Of a DNA stretch of 64,000 bases, positions 59,684 through 64,000 are shown piece by piece. The translations under genes and the position numbers were made by a program. Positions within the stretch are counted from its first letter, which is position 1. Each line of letters starts with the position of its first letter. The notes below the pieces were generated by a model that was not told where the DNA came from, made no database searches, and saw nothing but the letters and a program-made list of their open reading frames with translations. Origin of the DNA: Trebonia sp963773105 (lineage in GTDB: Bacteria; Actinomycetota; Actinomycetes; Streptosporangiales; Streptosporangiaceae); NCBI GenBank assembly GCA_963773105.1, contig CAVZAA010000005.1:248001-312000 (forward strand). The letters run 5' to 3'.

Positions 59684-61651
59684 TTGAGTGCGATCTTCGG
59701 GCTGGTCAGACCTGACGGCGGCGGTCCGCCGGATCGGGCGCTGCTGCAGATGCGATCCGCCCTGGCGGCCCATGGCGGCGACGGGAGCAGCACCTGGACC
59801 GGCAACGGCAGCGGCCTGGGCCAGGAGTTGAAGCGGGTGACCGCGGAGGACCTGGCCGAGCGGCAGCCCCTGGTTAGCCGCGACGGTCAGCGGGTGCTGG
59901 TCAGCGACGGGCGGATCGACAATCGGCGCGAGCTGTCGGACGCGCTCGGGCTGGCGGGGGAATCGCCTCAGATTCCTGATTCCGCGTTCATAATGGCCGC
60001 CTATGAGCGATGGGGCGAGGAATGCGCTCGCCAGCTGATCGGGTCGTTCTCCTTCGCGGTCTGGGACGAAGAGCGTAAACGGCTGCTGCTGGCCCGGTCG
60101 CCCTTCGGGGCCAAGACGGTCTTCTACCACCGGGGAGGCGAATTTGTCGCCTTCGCCACCTCGCCGAAGGCGCTTTTCGCGCTTCCCGGCGTGCCACGCG
60201 AACTGCGTCCCCAGAGCATCGCCGACCTGCTGGTGCTGGTGCCGCCTGAACCCGGCGCCAGCCTGTATCAGGGCATCAGCAGCCTCGAGCCCGGCCACAT
60301 GGTCACGGCGGATCGTCAGGGCTGCCGCGTGCGCGCGTTCTGGGCGCCGGAGCTCCGCAGGGAGCTGCGGCTGCGGAGCGACGAGGAGTACGAGGAGGCG
60401 TTCACCGAGCTGTTCGACCGGGTGGTCGCGGACCAGCTGCGGAGCCTTAGCCGGGTCGGCATGCTGCTCAGCGGCGGCCTCGACTCGGCGTCGGTGGCGG
60501 CCGCGGCGGCGCCGCTGCTGGCCAAGCGCGACGAGCGGCTGGCCGCCTTCACCGGCGCCCCGATGATCGGCTTCCGCGAGCCCAACCTGCCCGGCTGGGT
60601 GCTGGACGAGGCGCCGCTGGCGGGTGAGGTCGCCGCCAGGTACGGCAACATCGATCACTTCGTCGTCCGGGCCCAGGGCCTGTTCCTCGATGACCTCGAC
60701 CGTTTCTTCGACGCGGCCGAGATGCCCTACACCGGGACGGCCAGCCGGGTCTGGTACGAGGGGATCATGGCGGCCGCGCAGCGGCGGGACATCTCCGTCC
60801 TGCTGACGGGAAAGTGCGGGAACTACACCGTGAGCTGGCCGGGCACCGGCCTCATCCGGTCCCTGGTGGCCAAGGGGCGATCGCGCCAGGCGTGGCGCGA
60901 GGCTCGCGCCCAGTCGCCGGACGGAGGGATGCGGTCGACCGCCCGGATATTCGCGCGCGGCGGGCTGGTCTCGCGGCTGCCGGGCGGCGTGCAGCTCGCG
61001 ATCACCAGCCATCACTACGACGACCCGCTGCTTAGCCGGGAGGACTGGTGGTCCCCGCTGTCGCCGATCCATCCCGAGTTCGCCCGCGAGCAGCGAGTGG
61101 CCGAGCGCAGCCGCGCCCGGGCGTGCGACCGGTGGCTGCTGCGCCGAGTCGACACGCCCGCCGCCCGGCTCCGCCACCTGATGGATGACGTTCATCACGT
61201 CAGCGGGATCAACGGCGCCTACTCGGCCCTGTACGGAGTCGACATCCGCGATCCGACCGGAGACGCTCGGATCGCGCAGTTCTGCCTGTCACTCCCGGAG
61301 GAGCAGTGCTCCCGGCAAGGGGTGTCGCGCTCGCTGATCCGCCGGGCGATGGCGAACCGATTGCCGGACCGGATCGTGACCGGCACCCGGCACGGCATCG
61401 ACACCGCCGACTGGTTCGAGCGGCTGTCCGGCGCGCGCGCCACCGTGCAGGAGGAGCTGCGGCTGCTCGACCAGAGCGAGACCGCCCGGGCCGTGCTCGA
61501 CCTGCCCCGGCTGCGGCGGCTGGCCGACAGCCTGGACTCCGCGCCCGCCGACGCTTACCAGCGGATGCTCGACTACCGGCACGTTCTCGAGCGGGGGCTG
61601 ATGGCCGGCCGGTTCCTGCGCTGGTTCGAGGACGGTCACTCCCGCATCTGA
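59684..61651 (+). CDS. Asparagine-synthetase-like enzyme lacking the glutaminase Cys (lasso-cyclase/beta-lactam-synthetase-like)
   Basis: A 655-aa two-domain protein. The N-terminal Ntn-type domain opens MSAIFGLVRPDG; AsnB enzymes begin MCGIFG with catalytic Cys2, here replaced by Ser. DGRIDNRREL and ARSPFGAKTVFYHRGGEFVAFATSPKALF complete the domain. The C-terminal synthetase domain keeps the PP-loop SGGLDSASVAA and LTGKCGNYTVSWPG. It therefore can probably adenylate an acid but not hydrolyse glutamine, like lasso-peptide macrocyclases and beta-lactam synthetases. No precursor, RRE (B1) or leader protease (B2) gene is adjacent. Start TTG 59684. Confidence 0.85.
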   Translation: MSAIFGLVRPDGGGPPDRALLQMRSALAAHGGDGSSTWTGNGSGLGQELKRVTAEDLAERQPLVSRDGQRVLVSDGRIDNRRELSDALGLAGESPQIPDSAFIMAAYERWGEECARQLIGSFSFAVWDEERKRLLLARSPFGAKTVFYHRGGEFVAFATSPKALFALPGVPRELRPQSIADLLVLVPPEPGASLYQGISSLEPGHMVTADRQGCRVRAFWAPELRRELRLRSDEEYEEAFTELFDRVVADQLRSLSRVGMLLSGGLDSASVAAAAAPLLAKRDERLAAFTGAPMIGFREPNLPGWVLDEAPLAGEVAARYGNIDHFVVRAQGLFLDDLDRFFDAAEMPYTGTASRVWYEGIMAAAQRRDISVLLTGKCGNYTVSWPGTGLIRSLVAKGRSRQAWREARAQSPDGGMRSTARIFARGGLVSRLPGGVQLAITSHHYDDPLLSREDWWSPLSPIHPEFAREQRVAERSRARACDRWLLRRVDTPAARLRHLMDDVHHVSGINGAYSALYGVDIRDPTGDARIAQFCLSLPEEQCSRQGVSRSLIRRAMANRLPDRIVTGTRHGIDTADWFERLSGARATVQEELRLLDQSETARAVLDLPRLRRLADSLDSAPADAYQRMLDYRHVLERGLMAGRFLRWFEDGHSRI

Positions 61652-61714
61652 TTGGCGGGGCCGGCGCTTAGCATGGGAGGCGCCAGCCCCGAAGGCAACC
61701 AATGGAGGGACCAC

Positions 61715-63322
61715 ATGACAACCGCAAGCGCAGCCGTCACCGGCGCCATGTACATCGCGGGAGACGCGGTCGTCGGCGACGCCGGGGCCTTCCACGCCGT
61801 CGACCCGGCTGACGGCGCCGCGCTTGAGCCCGGATTCCAGTTCGCCGACGGCAAGCTGGTCGCCCGCGCGGCGGAGCTGGCCGAGTCCGCCTTCGAGTCC
61901 TTCCGCTCGGCGCCGGTCGAGCAGCGCGCCCGGCTGCTCGAGCTCGCCGCCGACGAGATCGACGCGGTCACCGAGGCGGCCGCCGAGCGCGCCCAGCGCG
62001 AGACCGGTCTCCCGCTGCCCCGGCTCACCGGCGAGGTGGGCCGGACCTCCGGGCAGCTGCGGCTGTTCGCGGCCGCGCTGCGCGAGGGGAGCTGGAACGG
62101 GGCGCGGATCGACCACGCGCTGCCCGACCGCAAGCCCGCCCGGCGGCCCGATGTTCGGCAGCGGCGCGTTCCCATCGGTCCGGTCGCGGTGTTCGCCGCC
62201 AGCAACTTCCCCCTCGCCTTCTCCGTCGCCGGGGGCGACACCGCCTCGGCCCTGGCGGCCGGCTGCCCGGTCGTGGTCAAGGCGCACGACGCCCACCCGG
62301 GCACCTCGGAGATCATCGCGGCCGCGGTCACCCGCGCGGTCGCCGCCAGCGGGCTCCCGGCCGGGGTGTTCTCCATGGTCTACGCCGACGGGCCGACCGT
62401 CGGGGTCGAGCTGGTCACTCATCCGGCGATCGCCGCCGTCGCCTTCACCGGATCGCGCCGGGTCGGGCTCTCCCTGGTCGCCGCGGCGGCGGCGCGGCCG
62501 GTCCCGATCCCGGTCTTCGCCGAGATGAGCGCCGTCAACCCGGTGTTCCTGCTGCCGGGTCGGCTGTCCGAGGCGGCGGCCGAGCTCGGCGCCGCGTTCG
62601 TCGGCTCGCTGACGCTGGGGGCGGGCCAGTTCTGCACCAACCCGGGGATCATCGTCGGGGTCGACGGGCCCGACCTTGACCGCTTCACCGGGGCGGCCCG
62701 CGACGCGGTGGCCGCCAGCCCGGCTGCCCCGATGCTGACCGGGCGGATCGCCGCCTCCTACGCCGACGGCGCGACCCGGCTGGCCGTTCATCCCGGGACC
62801 GAGGTGATCGCGCAGGGGTCTGACCCCGGCCGCGAGGCCGGTCGTGAGAGCTGGGGCTGCGCGGCGCTGGTCGCCACCACCGCCGACGAGTTCCTGGCCG
62901 CGCGGGAGCTGCACGACGAGGTGTTCGGCGCCAGCTCGATCATCGTCCGGGCCGCCACCACGAGCCAGCTCGTCGACGTCGCGCGGGCGATGGAGGGGCA
63001 GCTCACCGCCAGCGTGCACGCGGCCGAGGCGGATGGCGAGCTGGCGGTGGACCTGCTCCCGGTGCTCGAGCGGCTGGCGGGCCGGATCGTGTTCAACGGC
63101 TGGCCGACCGGCGTCGAGGTGGTCCCGTCGATGGTGCACGGCGGCCCCTTCCCCGCCACCTCCGACGGCCGCACGACGTCGGTCGGCACGCTGGCGATGG
63201 ACCGGTTCCTGCGGCCGGTGGCCTATCAGGACGTGCCCGACGCCCTGCTGCCGGAGGCGGTCCGCGAGGCCAACCCCGACGGGCTGCTGCGCCTGGTCGA
63301 CGGCGCTTACACCAGGAACTAG
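61715..63322 (+). CDS. Alpha-ketoglutaric semialdehyde dehydrogenase (2,5-dioxovalerate dehydrogenase)
   Basis: A 535-aa aldehyde dehydrogenase, NADP-type. The catalytic cysteine lies in GAGQFCTNPGII and the general base Glu in PVFAEMSAVNPVFLLPG; FAASNFPLAFSVAGGDTASALAAGCPVVVKAHDAHPGTSE is the cofactor region. This close relative of KGSADH/YcbD oxidises 2,5-dioxovalerate to 2-oxoglutarate, the last step of D-glucarate/galactarate breakdown. ATG 61715 follows TGGAGGGA. Glucarate dehydratase starts 4 bases after its stop. Confidence 0.92.
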   Translation: MTTASAAVTGAMYIAGDAVVGDAGAFHAVDPADGAALEPGFQFADGKLVARAAELAESAFESFRSAPVEQRARLLELAADEIDAVTEAAAERAQRETGLPLPRLTGEVGRTSGQLRLFAAALREGSWNGARIDHALPDRKPARRPDVRQRRVPIGPVAVFAASNFPLAFSVAGGDTASALAAGCPVVVKAHDAHPGTSEIIAAAVTRAVAASGLPAGVFSMVYADGPTVGVELVTHPAIAAVAFTGSRRVGLSLVAAAAARPVPIPVFAEMSAVNPVFLLPGRLSEAAAELGAAFVGSLTLGAGQFCTNPGIIVGVDGPDLDRFTGAARDAVAASPAAPMLTGRIAASYADGATRLAVHPGTEVIAQGSDPGREAGRESWGCAALVATTADEFLAARELHDEVFGASSIIVRAATTSQLVDVARAMEGQLTASVHAAEADGELAVDLLPVLERLAGRIVFNGWPTGVEVVPSMVHGGPFPATSDGRTTSVGTLAMDRFLRPVAYQDVPDALLPEAVREANPDGLLRLVDGAYTRN

Positions 63323-63326
63323 CGCG

Positions 63327-64000
63327 ATGGCCAACGGAAGCATCCGCATCACCGGCGTGGCGATCACCCCGGTCGCGTTCGCCGACCCGCCGCTGCTGAA
63401 CTCGGTCGGCGTGCACGAGCCGTTCGCGCTGCGCGCGGTCATCGAGATCGCGACCGACGTCGGCCTGACCGGCCTGGGCGAGACCTACGCGGACGAGAAG
63501 CACCTGGCCGCGCTGCACGCCGCGGCCGCCGCCATCGTTGGCGCGGACGTGTACCACACCGAGGACGTCTACCGCCGGGTGCAGGCCATCGGGGCGGCCG
63601 AGACCACCATCTCCTCCGGCCTCATCGGTCACAGCGAGGCCACCGACCGGGTGTTCTCCCCGTTCGAGGTGGCCTGCCTCGACATCCAGGGCAAGGCGGC
63701 CGGGCTGCCGGTCGCCGACCTGCTCGGCGGCGCGGTCAGGGACGAGGTGCCGTTCTCGGCCTACCTCTTCTACAAGTGGGCCGGGCACCCCGGGGCCGAC
63801 GGCGACGATTGGGGCGAGGCGCTCGATCCCGACGGCATCGTCGCCCAGGCCAAGCGGCTGGTCGACGGCTACGGGTTCACCGCGCTCAAGCTCAAGGGCG
63901 GCGTCTTCCCGCCGGCCGAGGAGATCGAGGCGATCCGAGCGCTGCGCGCCGCCTTCCCCGATCACCCCCTGCGGCTCGACCCGAACGCTGCCTGGACCCC
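63327..64000 (+). CDS. Glucarate dehydratase (partial, N-terminal 224 residues)
   Basis: An enolase-superfamily enzyme that dehydrates D-glucarate to 5-dehydro-4-deoxyglucarate. The visible part has ITGVAITPVAFADPPLLNSVGVHEPFALRAVIEI, GLTGLGETYAD, FEVACLDIQGKAAGLPVADLLGG and the catalytic-lysine region GFTALKLKGGVFPPAEE, then LRLDPNAAW with the first metal ligand. The gene runs out of the window. It forms an operon with the semialdehyde dehydrogenase. No dehydratase of the intermediate (KdgD) is seen, and it may lie further on. Confidence 0.92.
   Translation, partial: MANGSIRITGVAITPVAFADPPLLNSVGVHEPFALRAVIEIATDVGLTGLGETYADEKHLAALHAAAAAIVGADVYHTEDVYRRVQAIGAAETTISSGLIGHSEATDRVFSPFEVACLDIQGKAAGLPVADLLGGAVRDEVPFSAYLFYKWAGHPGADGDDWGEALDPDGIVAQAKRLVDGYGFTALKLKGGVFPPAEEIEAIRALRAAFPDHPLRLDPNAAWT

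Noticed and set aside
1..64000. tRNA, rRNA, complete insertion sequence or prophage genes
   Set aside because: None was recognised on either strand; no transposase or integrase text is present.

Overview
The window is high-GC, densely packed bacterial DNA with many GTG starts, 4-base ATGA/GTGA gene overlaps and actinobacterial gene families (F420-type LLM and PPOX oxidoreductases, DUF1707, DUF6893-like micro-protein, DrrAB-type ABC pair, class Ia nrdAB behind a cobalamin riboswitch). It most likely comes from a chromosome of a filamentous or soil actinomycete (Actinomycetota). I cannot name a genus from sequence alone.

Layout. 1-1.9 kb: the end of a [NiFe]-hydrogenase accessory operon (partial accessory protein, maturation protease, 34-aa micro-protein, small membrane-like protein, hypA, hypC), closed by a perfect 15-bp hairpin. 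2.2-9.2 kb: membrane and transport genes (DUF4118 sensor-like protein, DrrAB-type ABC exporter, TDT-family transporter, frameshifted DUF2254 protein), a decayed kdp locus (kdpF and a small ORF intact, scraps of kdpB and kdpA next to a 13-G run), and a broken intradiol dioxygenase. 9.3-25.2 kb: MarR/MFS divergent pair with palindromic operators, LLM oxidoreductase, class I aldolase, Sfp-type PPTase, GDPD, YceI/MarR pair, DUF1707 protein, a pseudokinase/AglD-like integral membrane protein, a helix-turn-helix/STAND/TPR/LuxR regulator, a lipoprotein and a Ser/Thr kinase with an extracellular discoidin domain.

25.3-34.6 kb: an acyl-CoA metabolism block (acyl-CoA dehydrogenase, ACAD10/11-type phosphotransferase, TetR, MFS permease with an unusual repeat-bearing loop, acyl-CoA ligase, TetR plus DHA2-type MFS behind three phased palindromes). 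34.6-42.6 kb: universal stress protein, GH63-like glycosidase, Kef-type antiporter, Kup potassium transporter, ECF sigma factor with SnoaL-like tail. 42.8-47 kb: nrdB and nrdA under a cobalamin riboswitch, preceded by a four-copy motif array. 47-51.5 kb: DUF318 permease behind a CsoR-like operator, SRPBCC protein, TetR/SDR pair, TPR protein with a degenerate zincin-like domain. 51.5-56.7 kb: methylmalonyl-CoA mutase operon mutA-mutB-meaB. 57-59.5 kb: a VapBC-type toxin-antitoxin pair with a palindromic operator, a PPOX protein, and an SDR/HxlR divergent pair. 59.7-64 kb: an asparagine-synthetase-like enzyme lacking the glutaminase cysteine (lasso-cyclase-like but with no partners visible), then D-glucarate catabolism (semialdehyde dehydrogenase, glucarate dehydratase cut by the window end).

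At least six genes that should be continuous carry single frameshifts, including nrdA and mutA. This pattern fits residual indel errors in the assembly better than widespread gene death. A palindromic GGTCCGTTCG element recurs at five intergenic sites. No rRNA, tRNA, CRISPR array or complete insertion sequence was seen.
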